From positions 436,572,571 through 436,636,570 of the forward strand of contig CM053028.1 of NCBI GenBank assembly GCA_028564925.1: a stretch of DNA of 64,000 nucleotides. Direction: 5' to 3'. The position numbers and the translations under genes were made by a program. The notes under the pieces are model-generated. The model was not told the origin of the DNA, did no database searches, and saw nothing but the letters and a program-made list of their open reading frames with translations. Within the stretch, counting starts at the first letter, position 1; every line of letters begins with the position of its first letter. Below are positions 34,624 through 45,417 of this stretch, piece after piece. This stretch comes from Lithobates sylvaticus. Its lineage: Eukaryota > Chordata > Amphibia > Anura > Ranidae.

Positions 34624-35650
34624 ATACTTACACTTCCATTGTGTTAAATATTTGCTATCTTGTAGAGTTCTGGCTACCACTTGTATCTTACACTTCCAGA
34701 TTTATCAGAAGATAAATTGCCCCCCCCCCCCCCCCTACTGGCCACTGGAGTTCCTGCTGTTGGGCAATATATCACTACAGGAAATGGAAAGACTGGTGGG
34801 AAGAGCCTCCCAACATGGAGGGGAAAGCAGACTTCTGACATTCCCAAAAGTTCTGGATAACATCAACAGATCTTCAACAGAGTTTTGATGTGCTTTATAT
34901 TGGACCTTGAAACACAAAATTAGGTCCCCTTATAATGTCTGGGCCCCCTACCCCTGTAAACATCCTCTTCTATTAGTACTGTAGGTGTAAAAAGCATCAA
35001 TAAAAAAAAAGTTAGATTTACACTTACCTTAACCCTGTCTTCTGCATTGCTATCTTTCCAGGGCAATGTAGAACAGGCCAAACATCACAAGATGATACTA
35101 ACTCCATTTAGTATCTTCTTGCAAGATTTTGGCTGCTCTTATGATCTAGCTGGAAGGAGTGTGACATCACCCTGGGCAAAAGATGGCGGTAAGGTAAGTA
35201 TAAATCAATTTTATTACAGGTATATTTTACACCTACCTACAGCAGGTGCTTTTTTTTACAGGAGGAGTGGGCTCTGATATTATAAGCAGGTCTTTCATTT
35301 TACTGTATACTTTAAGTAACGAGTTGCTGACTACATAAATAATCATGGTGCTTAAACAAATTACTTGGGTGGATGACGAACAGGCAACCCACTCCTTCAG
35401 CCTGTTTTTATAAAGGAACAGATTCTCCTAGACATGATTCTCTAAGTGAGGAATATAACACATGTACATTTGCATATTCTGTCAATCAGTGTTTTTTGGG
35501 AATTTGTAGCACCATATTATGATATACCTGGTTCTGTTAGCCACAAATGTAAAACTGTTCTGAAATTCTTGTGTTTTTGTGTCCCATTGGTCTGTGTTCT
35601 TTATTACAATATTCATTCATAACATTAACATGGAAAAGCAATTTGTAATA
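34624..35650. other. Unassigned, with repeat-like pieces
   Basis: A C-run lies at 34722-34736. The block 34985-35270 has CTTACC/GGTAAG inverted pieces and GTAAGTATAAATC, and resembles a decayed TIR element without clear ends. No exon supported. Confidence 0.3.
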
Positions 35651-36712
35651 TATAGTATCTCACAAAAATGAGTACACCCCTCACATTTTTGTAAATATTG
35701 TATTATATCTTTTCATGTGACAACACTGAAGAAATTACACTTTGCTATAAAGTAAATTAGTGAGTGTACAGCTTGTATATCAGTGTAAATGTTCTGCCCC
35801 CTCAAAATAACTCAACATACAGCCATTAATGCCTAAACCGCTGGCAACAAAAGTGAGTACACCCCTAAGTGAAAATGTCCAAATTGGGCCCAGTTAGCCA
35901 TTTTTCCTTGCCGATGTCATGTGACTTGGTAGTGTTACAAGATCTCAAGTGTGAATGGGGAGCAGATGTGTTAAATTTGGTGTTATCGCTCTCACTCTCT
36001 CATACTGGTCACTGGAAGTTCACCATGGCACCTCATGACAAAGAACTCTCTGAGGATCTGAAAAAAAGAATTGTTGCTCTATATAAAGATGGCCTACGCT
36101 ATAAGAAGATTCCCAAGGCCCTGAAACTGAGCTGCAGCATGGTGGCCAAGACCATACAGCGGTTTAACAGGACAGGTTCACTCAGAACAGGCCTCGTCAT
36201 GGTCGACCAAAGAAGTTGAGTGCATGTGCTCAGTGTTGTATCCAGACGTTGTCTTTGTATGAGATGTATGAGTGCTGCCAGCATTGCTGCAGAGGTTGAA
36301 GGGGTGGGGGGTCAGCCTGTCAGTGCTCAGACCATATGCCGCACACTGCATCAAATTGGTCTGGATGACTGTCGTCCCAGAAGGAAGCCTCTTCTAAAGA
36401 TGATACACAAGAAAGCCCGCAAATAGCTTGCTGAAGACAAGCAGACTAAGGACATGGATTACTGGAACCATGTCCTGTGGTTTGATGAGACCAAGATAAA
36501 CTTATTTGGTTCAGATGGTGTCAAGCAGGTGAGGAGTACAAAGACAAGTGTGTCTTGCCTACAGTCAAGCATGGCGGTGGGAGTGTCATGGTCTGGGGCT
36601 GCATGAGTGCTGCCGGCACTGGGGAGCTACAGTTCATTGAGGGAACCATGAATGACAACATGTACTGTGACATACTGAAGCAGAGCATGATCCCCTCCCT
36701 TCAGAGACTGGG
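35651..36712 (+). mobile_element. Tc1-like transposon, 3' truncated
   Basis: The left TIR starts TATAGTATCTCACAAAAATG with the inner repeat GAGTACACCCCTAAGTG. Transposase starts at 36025 (MAPHDKELSEDLKKRIVALY) and covers the paired HTH region. Around 36178-36190 the frame shifts. A second open piece (36220-36426) carries MSAASIAAEVEGVGGQPVSA. A stop follows at KKARK. Near 36530 about 16 bp are missing before GEEYKDKC-type sequence. It ends abruptly before the second catalytic Asp, at the G-rich array. Same family as 54019-55570. Confidence 0.88.
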
Positions 36713-37285
36713 GGGTCTATACTAATGTGGGGGGGTGGTTTGTCCTGAGGGGGTCTATACTAATGTGGCGGGCTGGTTTGTCCTGGGGGGTTTATACTAA
36801 TGTAGGGGGGGGGGGTTTGTCCTGGGGGGTCTATACTAATGGGGGGGTTTGTCCTGGGGGGGCTATACTAATGTGGGGGGTCTGTACGAATGTGGGGGTA
36901 GGGTTTGTCCTGGGGGGGCTATACTAATGTGGGGGGGGTGTCCTGGGGGGTCTATACTAATGGAGGGGGTGGTTTGTCCTGGGGGGTCTGTACTAATGGA
37001 GGGGGTGGTTTGTTCTGGGGGGTCTGTACTAATGGAGGGGGGGTGGTTTGTTCTGGGGGGTTTGTACTAATGTAGGGGGGGAAAGGTTTGTCCTGAGGGG
37101 GGGTCTATACTGATAAAGGGGGGTGTTTTGTCCTGGGGGTCTATACTGATGGGGTGGTCTGTCCTGAGGGTGGTATTTATACTTAGTGAAGGGTCTGCAC
37201 TGACGGAGGGGGGGGGTCTATACTTAATGGAGTGGGGTCTGTACTGAGGGACGACTATAGTTGGTGGAGGGGGGTGATACCATGT
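36711..37285 (+). repeat. G-rich minisatellite
   Basis: Irregular units of about 35-45 bp built from GGTCTATACTAATG, a G-run and GGTTTGTCCTGGGG. Many runs of four or more G on the plus strand could form G-quadruplexes. It starts at the Tc1 break and leads to a hAT-like end at 37326, so it is probably the inside of a hAT. Open frames of 66-150 codons through it are artefacts. Confidence 0.8.
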
Positions 37286-37326
37286 TTTACTGCACCAGGT
37301 GACACCAACCCTTGTGATGCCACTGC
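37286..37326. mobile_element. hAT-like right terminus
   Basis: Read inverted: CAGTGGCATCACAAGGGTTG, a typical hAT end (compare CAGTGGCGGAACTTTCAGGG at 41244). The matching left end was not found; it may have been lost at the Tc1 junction. Confidence 0.45.
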
Positions 37327-38246
37327 AGCTGCGGGCTCTTATTTCGCCTCTCCCTCTCCTCCTCGTGCTCTGCTGTACTAATGAGCGGCGCACTATGTTT
37401 CTTCCCCCGCCTTCATAACGGCCAGGGAAGAAAAAACAAAGGAGCAAAGAAAAGGATTGTGGGACATGTGGTCCCAAGGACTGGCAGCCCCACTGTAACA
37501 CGGAAACTGCAGCCCACACAGCATGCGCAGCTGAATGGGAGAGAGAAAGCCAGGAGCCTGGGAAAGCTTTCAGGGAAGGGCACCCAGGACTCCAGAGGGA
37601 GAGGGCAGTGCTGAGAGAACACCATCAGAGAGAGAAAGCCACACAGCCGGGCACCATCCCTGGTGGAGAAAGGAATGGAATCATTGCAGGAATACAGATC
37701 TGGGCTCTACCCAGCGGAGTCGCCACGGGCAATTCAGAGTGAGCTGACTCCTGATCAGAGGAACCGTTGTTGCTGTATCGCTGGGTCAGGTGAGAGGGCC
37801 GATCGGCCATTATTTACTACCATCTCTTGTAACATGTCTGCAGTCTCTGACCATCTCCTGTATTATGTGTGCAGCCTGACCGTCTCCTGTACTATGATTG
37901 CAGTCTCTGACTGTCTCTAGTATCATGTCTACAGTCTCTGACCATCTCCTGTACTATGTCTGGGGCTCTTTCTAATAGACTCTCTAACAGAAGCCCCCTC
38001 TGTGTGCATCAGAGAGACTCCCTTCCAGGTCTCATTAGTGTACGCTCTTCCTGTATTTTCTTTATTGGTAAAAGATCATGGGAGGATCCCAGGGTAACGA
38101 AGACTTCTTACGGGAACATCTCTGTGTTGAAGTCGTTGTCATAGAAACATTTGTAAAGGGGAGGAGTTGGTAAGATGACCACGCCCACTAGGGGGCGCCA
38201 GAAATATTTCTGCACCCAGGCGTCTGTGACCCTAGGATCGGCCCTG
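37327..38246. mobile_element. Probable hAT body with right end and tandem array
   Basis: The right end, inverted, is CAGGGCCGATCCTAGGGTCA (to 38246), a hAT-type terminus. The inside holds a 31-33-bp tandem array at 37815-37965 (CAGTCTCTGACCATCTCCTG). The left end is not identified and no 8-bp duplicate of ACCGATCT was found, so limits are uncertain. Confidence 0.4.
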
Positions 38247-38409
38247 ACCGATCTCTTTACAGAGCTGCATACATTGTGGCTAAGCAATGGTTCTGTATAT
38301 TGTCTATACATTAATACTGGGGATGAACAATCTGGCTGGGTTTGGTTCGAGACATTTTTGGCAAACTCAGTGCGAAGTCCTTGGACCTTGAACTTAGCAG
38401 CAAACCCAA

Positions 38410-38909
38410 TTAAAGTGGAGGGCCACCCTGAAAAAAAAAACTACAAAAAAATGTTAATAAAAATGTAAAATGAAAAAAAAATATATATATATATATATTT
38501 TTTACTTACCAGAAATGGCTGTTGCTAGGCAGATCGTCCTAATCTGCCTCTTCCTGTTCCACGGAGCTGTTCTGTCTTCTGCTCCTAGCGCCGTCTTCTA
38601 GTGAATGGAGCGCGGTGTGGTATGGGAACTGTGTGTCCCACAACACATCGCGTTCCCCATTCACAAAGCGCTGCGTGACTCGCGCATGCGCAGTAGGAAA
38701 CGGGCAGTGGAGCCAGCAAGGCTACGCTGCCTGTTTCCCTTAGGTGGAATGGCGGCGCCGGGAACCGAGACCCGAGGGACGATCAGTCTCGGGAGGCCGA
38801 CATCGCAGGCACCCAGGACAGGTAAGTCTGCTTATTAAAAGTCAGCAGCTACAGTGTTTGTAGCTGCTGACTTTTAATTTTTTTTTTCCCGGCTGGCCCT
38901 CCCCTTTAA
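38410..38909. mobile_element. TTAA element with GGAGGGCCACCC ends
   Basis: TTAAAGTGGAGGGCCACCC on the left and, inverted, TTAAAGGGGAGGGCCAGCC on the right. TTAA at 38410-38413 and 38906-38909. 500 bp. It contains an (AT)n run (38480-38500) and a perfect 19-bp hairpin at 38834-38878. GC-rich centre with GCGCATGCGCAG. Noncoding. Confidence 0.8.
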
Positions 38910-39024
38910 AGTATCTGGGAGCTAAATCTTATTTTATTTTTTTGTACGTTTTCAAAGCTTATAGGCAATGCCAAAGAGGACATGGAATAAAAAAGAGGAA
39001 TTTGATGTACCAGTAAGCTCTGTC

Positions 39025-39195
39025 TTTTAGGCTACAGTATAGGACACAGGAATCAAATCATAGACCATGGGTTATATGCCACTACCTTCAGGTGATTGGA
39101 CACTGTCAAAAACTTAGCTGAAGCTCCAGTTTTGTTAGCAAGCAATAAAGAGATCACAGAGTATAGAGGGGAGAGGCCTATGTCCTGTACTCCAT
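39025..39195 (-). mobile_element. DIRS-type terminal fragment
   Basis: It shares ACCATGGGTTATA, TTCAGGTGATTGGA, TTAGCAAGCAATAAA and TGTACTCC in the same order with 18555-18870, the terminal region next to the DIRS recombinase remains. A separate, short fossil fragment. Confidence 0.45.
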
Positions 39196-40277
39196 AATAC
39201 AGGTATTACAGGAATACAGGTGAAAACAAAAAAACTGCGCCACAAAAGATATGTGATAATATAAATGACAAAAATGCAAATGACAGTAGAGGTCTAGCAT
39301 TAAACAATAAACTGAATAATGGCTGGTGCAGGGTTTCACGGGGAGTGTTGACAGTTCATAAATATGAGCAGAATGGTGGTACACCAAAATTGTACAGTCT
39401 ATGATATATCCAAATCTTCATAGAGCCACTGTGTTGCACAATTATGGAAAGAGTGAATCCCACCACCGATATCAAAGCCGCTTACCAGATGGTAGTGTGT
39501 AAACAGCTTTCATATAGGTACAGCTTCTCACATACAGGACCGGACGTACAATGCCACACTTCTCCAGATGCAAAGAAAACAAGCCTTTGGACTCAGCAGC
39601 CAATAAGTATCATAGCAGCATGGACCTGTGCTCAACTTCCCATCATACTACCAAGACCAACTCTAGCGCTGGAGAACTTTCTTTTAGATTTACCAAAACC
39701 ATATAATATGAGGTCAAACCTACAACACTCTAAAATAAATTGAACAAGAAAATAGTATAATGTATGGCCAGCTTCACACTGAAAACTATATTGTATAACT
39801 ACTTAATGACCCTGTAATCTATCTTTCATAAAATAGTTTCTTACTGTGTTTTTCTGCCTCCTTGTAATATCCTCCATGAGTTCTCTTACATCTTCCTCTG
39901 CCTTTCTCTTCTATTTGTTTGGAGCGAGCAGTGCATGTTAGTTTTAACCATGTGTATTGCCCTATGCATATTACATATCTCACAGACCATAGCACACCAT
40001 AAGAGCAAGCAGGAGAGGGTGGCTATATTCCTACATACAGTGGGACCATAGGAAACAAATCTTCTAACACCTTCTAACAGATAGTCGAATCACAGCAAAT
40101 AAAAATTTGGAGATTTGGCAGAGGCTGAGAAAAAAGACAACATTTTTTTCGTGGAAAATAAATATTTCAACAGATTTCTTTTTGTAAACCGGAGTTTATA
40201 GCCCCTTTACATTTAATACTAACCTTTATTTGCTGTATTTTCAGCTTCATTTAAATATCATACACTTGAGCATGATC
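39196..40277. other. Unassigned; decayed repeats, no gene seen
   Basis: 39440-39640 has repeat-like wording (GCCGCTTACCAGATGG) but no ends. No exon supported. Confidence 0.3.
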
Positions 40278-41244
40278 CAGAGGCGTAACTAGACTCTTCA
40301 GGGCCCCATTGCAAGAAACCATGAAGGGCCCCCCCTACTTACATTAGGATCTCCAAAGCCCCCCTCATTACATCAGGGTCCTCAGAGAGCCCCCCCTTAC
40401 ATCAGGGTCCTCAGGAAGCCCCCCCCTTACATCAGGGTCCTCAGAGAGTCCCTCCGTACATCAGGGTCCCCAGAGAGTCCCTCCGTACATCAGGGTCCCC
40501 AGAGAGAGTCCCCCTTACATCAGGGTCCCCAGAGAGCCCCCCCCCCTTACATCAGGGCCCCCCATACATCAGGGTCTCAGAGAGCCCCCACTACATCAGG
40601 GTCCCAGAGAGCCCCCTATTACATCAAGGTCCCAGAGAGCCCTTCCTTACGTCAGGGTCCCCAGAGAGCCAGCCCCTTACATCAGAGTCCCCAGAGAGAC
40701 CCTTCTTACATCAGGGTCCCCAGACAGATCCCCCCCTTACAGAGGTTTCCCTGTACCTGGCTGGTCTCCGCTGTCTGTGCACATCCAACCCCCAGCACAT
40801 CTCTGTACCCCCCACCTGGGGGGAGGTGGGAGGTGGCGATCACCAGCTCTATTGTGTCCACTGGCCACAGGATCTCCCTGGGGCATGTAGTTCTCTCTCC
40901 GAATGTATACATTGGAGGGGGGGGGGCTTTGACCCGGGCATGTATCAGTAACAGTGTAGAAGCAGAGCGATTCACTGAAGAGTTAAGCCAATTCGTGCCC
41001 AGGTCAGAGGGTGCTCTCCTCTCCACTGTATACATTCAGAGAGAGAACTACAAGCCCCAAGGAGATCCCGTGGCTTGCTGGCACCATACAGCTGCCGATC
41101 CCGGCCTCCCACCCCCCACTGCATACTAAAATGGACAGCCAGAGGTGCTCGGGAGATGCAGGGTCTTGGGGCCCCCCCACAGCGGCAGAACAGCAGGGCC
41201 CAGTCGCAAGTGCAACTGCTGTGACCCTGAAAGTTCCGCCACTG
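40278..41244. mobile_element. Nonautonomous hAT with C-rich array and inner inverted repeat
   Basis: Left end CAGAGGCGTAACTAGAC; right end, inverted, CAGTGGCGGAACTTTC; exact 8-bp target duplication GCATGATC at 40270-40277 and 41245-41252. 967 bp. The left half is a 29-30-bp C-rich array. The right half holds two inverted arms of about 90 bp (40826-40912 and 41026-41112) including GTAGTTCTCTCTC with ATGTATACATT. No transposase. Confidence 0.9.
40325..40740. repeat. C-rich minisatellite, about 30-bp unit
   Basis: Units of the kind CTTACATCAGGGTCCCCAGA followed by GAGCCCCCC repeat about 14 times with variation, inside the hAT. Confidence 0.85.
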
Positions 41245-42030
41245 GCATGATCACCTTCCATACCCTTTGTAAAGCACAATTAAAACTAAGCAAACACATT
41301 GCAGAAAAAGTTCCAGTCCAATTTTAAAATGGAATTTAACAGGTTGAATTTATTTATGGTGCCTTAATAATCGGGAAATCCTTTACAAGGTAAAACCCAG
41401 ATCAACGTTAGCATGCTCAGTAACAGATCCCACATTTTTACATACCGGTATACTGTACTTCAGTACAGCACAATATTCCAGGGCAGGGAAAGAGCACAAG
41501 TCAAAATCTGGGTAAGTATACCACTTAAAACTAATGTGATTACTGTATAAATACTATATGAATAGCACTAATAAGTTCAAGAGAAAATTTCTTGGATCGA
41601 GGCAGTGTTCAGGTGTTGACATACAGATATTAGGCTCTATTGTATGAGTGAAAATGAGCAGATCTGGACTAGTTATGATGACTTCTGAATGTGGAATGCA
41701 TACCTTCTACAACTTCCAGCTCCCCACCCATGCATTTCAGGCTCACAAATCAAGTTGGCTTTTACTTCCAAAAGCTGAAAAGGTGAAAGTGAGCAGTACA
41801 TTACACAAAGGAACATAATAGAAGGTGGGTCACGGGATCCTATTTTTATTTAAACACCCAAATAGCTTTGTATAAACCTCACAAGGCTTGAAAAGGCTTA
41901 TGTAAAGCTATACTCCCCCCTGCCCCCCTGCAGCCACTGTATAGCAGTTGTACTTTATAACATAATCTGAACATGAACTGGAAAGAGAGGAGACATTCAC
42001 ATACTGAAGCTCTAGCCTCATTAGGCATTC
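41245..42030. other. Unassigned; no gene seen
   Basis: AT-rich, no recognised ends or exons. Confidence 0.3.
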
Positions 42031-42338
42031 TTAAAGAGACCCTGTCATGAAACCATTTCAACAAAAATCCACCCATGAGATTATGTATGCATTCATTGTA
42101 ATTTCTGCATGTTATTTACCTGTAAAAGTCTCCCTTGTGTCCAAAAACCCTGAGACTGTTGCTCGGTGTTGCCATCTTGGATGTGATGTTAGCAGCCCGG
42201 TAGGGCAGCATAGTAGGTGAGGTTGAAAAAAGACACAAGTCCATCAAGTCCAACCTATGTGTGTGATTATATGTCAGTATTACATTGTATATCCCTGTAT
42301 GTTGCGGTCATTCAGGTGCTAATAGTTTTTTGAAACTA

Positions 42339-42486
42339 TCGATGCTCCCCGCTGAAACCACCGCCTGTGGAAGGGAATTCCATATCCTTGCTGCTCTTAC
42401 AGTAAAGAACCCTCGATGCTCCCCGCTGAAACCACCGCCTGTGGAAGGGAATTCCAAATCCTTGCTGCTCTTACAGTAAAGAACCC
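42339..42486. repeat. 74-bp direct duplication near the CR1 3' end
   Basis: TCGATGCTCCCCGCTGAAAC and the following sequence to AGTAAAGAACCC occur twice in tandem (42339-42412, 42413-42486) with one or two differences. Confidence 0.9.
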
Positions 42487-43945
42487 TCTACGCAGTTAAG
42501 GGTTAAACCTCTTTTCTTCTAATTTTAATGAGTGGCCATGTGTCCTGTTAAACTCCCTTCCGCAAAAAAGTTTTATCACTATTGTGGGGTCACCAGTATG
42601 GTATTTGTATATTGAAATCATATCCCCTCTCAAGCATCTTTTCCAGAGAGAATAAGTTCAGTGCTCGCAACCTTTCCTCATAACTAATGTCCTCCAGACC
42701 CTTTATTAGCTTTGTTGTCCTTCTTTGTACTCGCTCCATTTCCAGTACATCCTTCCTGAGGACTGGTGCCCAGAACTGGACAGCATACTCTAGGTGCGGC
42801 CAGACCAGAGTCTTGTAGAGCGGGAGAATTATCGTTTTATCTCTGGAGTTGATCCCCTTTTTAATGCATACCAATATTCTGTTTGTTTTGTTAGCAGCAT
42901 CTTGGCATTGCATGCCAATGCTGAGCCTATCATCTACTAGGACCCCCAGGTCATTTTCCATCCTAGATTCCCCCAGAGGTTCTCCCCCCAGTGTATAGAT
43001 TGCATTCATAGTTTTGCCACCCAAATGCATTATTTTAAATTTTTCTACATTAAACCTCATTTGCCATGTAGTTGCCCACCCCATTCATTTGTTCAGATCT
43101 TTTTGCAAGGTTTCCACATAATGTGGAGAAGTTATTGCCCTACTTAGCTTAGTATCCTCTGCAAATACAGAGATTGAACTATTTAACCCATCCTCCAGGT
43201 CGTTTATGAACAAATTAAATAGGATTGGTCCCAGCACAGAACCCTGGGGGACTCCATTACCCACCTCTGACCATTTTGAGTACTCCCCATTTATCACCAC
43301 CCTCTGAACTCACCCTTGTAGCCAGTTTTCAATCCATGTACTCACCCTATGATCCATGCCAACGGACCTTATTTTGTAACGTAAACATTTATAGGGAACT
43401 GTGTCAAATGCTTTTGCAAAATTTAGATACACCACATCTACGGGCCTTCCTTTATCTAGATGGCAACTCACCTCCTCATAGAAGGTTGATAGATTGGTTT
43501 GGCAAGAACGATTCTTCATAAATCCATGCTGATTATTGAAAATGATACCGTTTTCATTACTAAAATCTTGTATATAGTCCCTTATCATCCCTCCAAGAGC
43601 TTGCATACTATTGATGTTAGGCTAACTGGTCTGTAATTCCCAGGGATGTATTTTGGGCCCTTTTTAAATATTGGTGCTACATTGGCTTTTCTCCAATCAG
43701 CTGGTACCATTCCAGTCAGTAGACTGTCAGTAAAAATTAGAAACATTGGTCTGGCTTCAGGATTTATCCTGAAGCCAATTGACCTGTAATCGCTGTTTCC
43801 TAAATTGCCCCGTACTTCCACATCCGTGATCAGGTCTGTATTGTTGGTAATCAGTAGATCTAGTAACGCTTTATTTCTAGTTGATGCATCTACCATCTGA
43901 ACCATGAAATTGTCCTGCAAGAAATTTAGGAACTGGTGAGCCTAA

Positions 43946-45417
43946 TGCCGCGTACACACGAAGGGATTATCCCGCGGGATTGTCCGCTGGACTAAGTCCA
44001 CCGGATAATCCCCTCGTGTGTGGGCCTCCGACTGACTTTTTTTCAAAAAGTCCGGCGGACTAAAGTTTTAAGTTTTGTTTTAAAATTATCCGCTGGACTT
44101 GGCAGTCCAGCGACAATCCCGCCGTTAGTAGGCTAGTCCGCCGGACTTTTGAAATGAACGGACTTGCCGCTCATCGGAAAGTCCGTTCATTTAGCATGTG
44201 ACTTCAGGTACGTAGCTAGAGTAGGCAGTAAATGCCGGAGCGCTAGCTCCGTCACCTGGCATGGATTTAAAGGGACTCCCCACGCCAAAAAACGGCGTGG
44301 GGGTCCCCCCCAAATCCATCTCAGACCCTTATCCGAGCACGCAGCCCGGCAGGCCAGGAAAGGGGTGGGGACGAGCGAGCGCCCCCCCTCCTGAGCCGTA
44401 CCAGGCCGCGTGCCCTCAACATGGGGGGTGCCCTGGGGAAAGGGGGGCCGTGCGGCCCCCCCACCCCAAAGCACCTTGTCCCCATGTTGACAAGGGCCTC
44501 TTCCCGACAACCCTGGCCATTGGTTGTCGGGGTCTGCGGGCGGGGGGCTTATCGGAATTTGGGAGCCCCCTTTTATAAGGGGGCCCCCAGATCCCAGCCC
44601 CCCACCCTATGTGAATGAGTATGGGGTACGATGTACCCCTACCCATTCACCTAAGGTGTAAAATGTAAAGTAAAAAAACACACTTTTGAAAAAATATTTT
44701 ATTGCACTGCTCCGGGGGTCTTCTTCCGTCTTGGGGGTCTTCTCGCCGGACTCCTCCGCCATTTACCTAGCTCTTTTACCGAGCGGAGAAGTCCGGCTAC
44801 CTTCTTCGTCGCCACCGTCATCTGGGGGTCTCGATCCGCCTTCGGGGTCTTCCGGGGTCTCTTCTGTTCTTGCCGCTGTCGTCGCTTTCTGCGCCGCCTT
44901 CTTCTTCTTCTTCCGCCTTCTTCTTCTTCTTCTTCCGATGTTGACACGTCGCTCTCTCTGGCCGGAATGCCAGAGCCGCGCTGTGCTGGGACTTATATAG
45001 GGACAAGGGGACAGGGTCACATGCTCATGTCACATGGTGACCCCGCCCCCTTGTGATGTCACAGTCCCGGAGGATGCTGGGACTGTGACATCACAGGGGG
45101 CGGGGTCACCATGTGACATGAGCATGTGACCCTGTCCCCTTGTCCCTATATAAGTCCCAGCACAGCGCGGCTCTGGCATTCCGGCCAGAGACAGCGGCGT
45201 GTCAACATCGGAAGAAGAAGAAGAAGAAGCAGATGTGTGTGGGCAAGTCCGTTCATTTTCAAAAGTCCCGCGGACAGCGGATAGTCCGCCGGAGAAGTCC
45301 GGGCGTGTGTGGGCAAGTCACACGCTCGGAAAGTCCGGCGAAGCCCCGCTGGAAAGTCCGGCGGATTGTCCGCTGGACTAGGTCCGGCGGGAAAAGTCCC
45401 TTCGTGTGTACGCGGCA
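43946..45417 (-). mobile_element. Harbinger-like element with promoter-like palindrome
   Basis: Ends TGCCGCGTACACACGAAGGG and its exact inverse; flanks TAA and TTA fit a TWA target, one copy changed. It interrupts the CR1. Order on the minus strand: GTCCGC-rich subterminal part; a 313-bp palindrome (44918-45230) with a TATA box in each arm; a purine-rich exon-like stretch (45006 to about 44700); an AT-rich segment ending CACCTTAGGTGAATGGG; the GC-rich core (44205-44640); and the other subterminal part. No Harbinger transposase or Myb-like protein is recognised. The 60-107-codon open frames are low-complexity. Confidence 0.75.
44918..45230. promoter_or_regulatory. 313-bp palindrome with two divergent TATA boxes
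   Basis: Centre about 45074. Each arm carries, reading outward, GACTGTGACATCACA (CRE-like), GGCGGGGTCACC, CATGTGACATGAGCATGTG, TATATAAG (44992-44999 inverted, 45147-45154 forward), AGCACAGCGCGGCTCTGGC, and GTGTCAACATCGGAAGAAG. The arms differ by a few bases only. Both would start the same short reading frame (MSLYKSQHSAALAF). Promoter activity is inferred from motifs, not shown. Confidence 0.6.

Noticed and set aside
36727-37519. Gly/Trp-rich frames and a 150-codon minus-strand frame
   Set aside because: Translations of the G-rich minisatellite.
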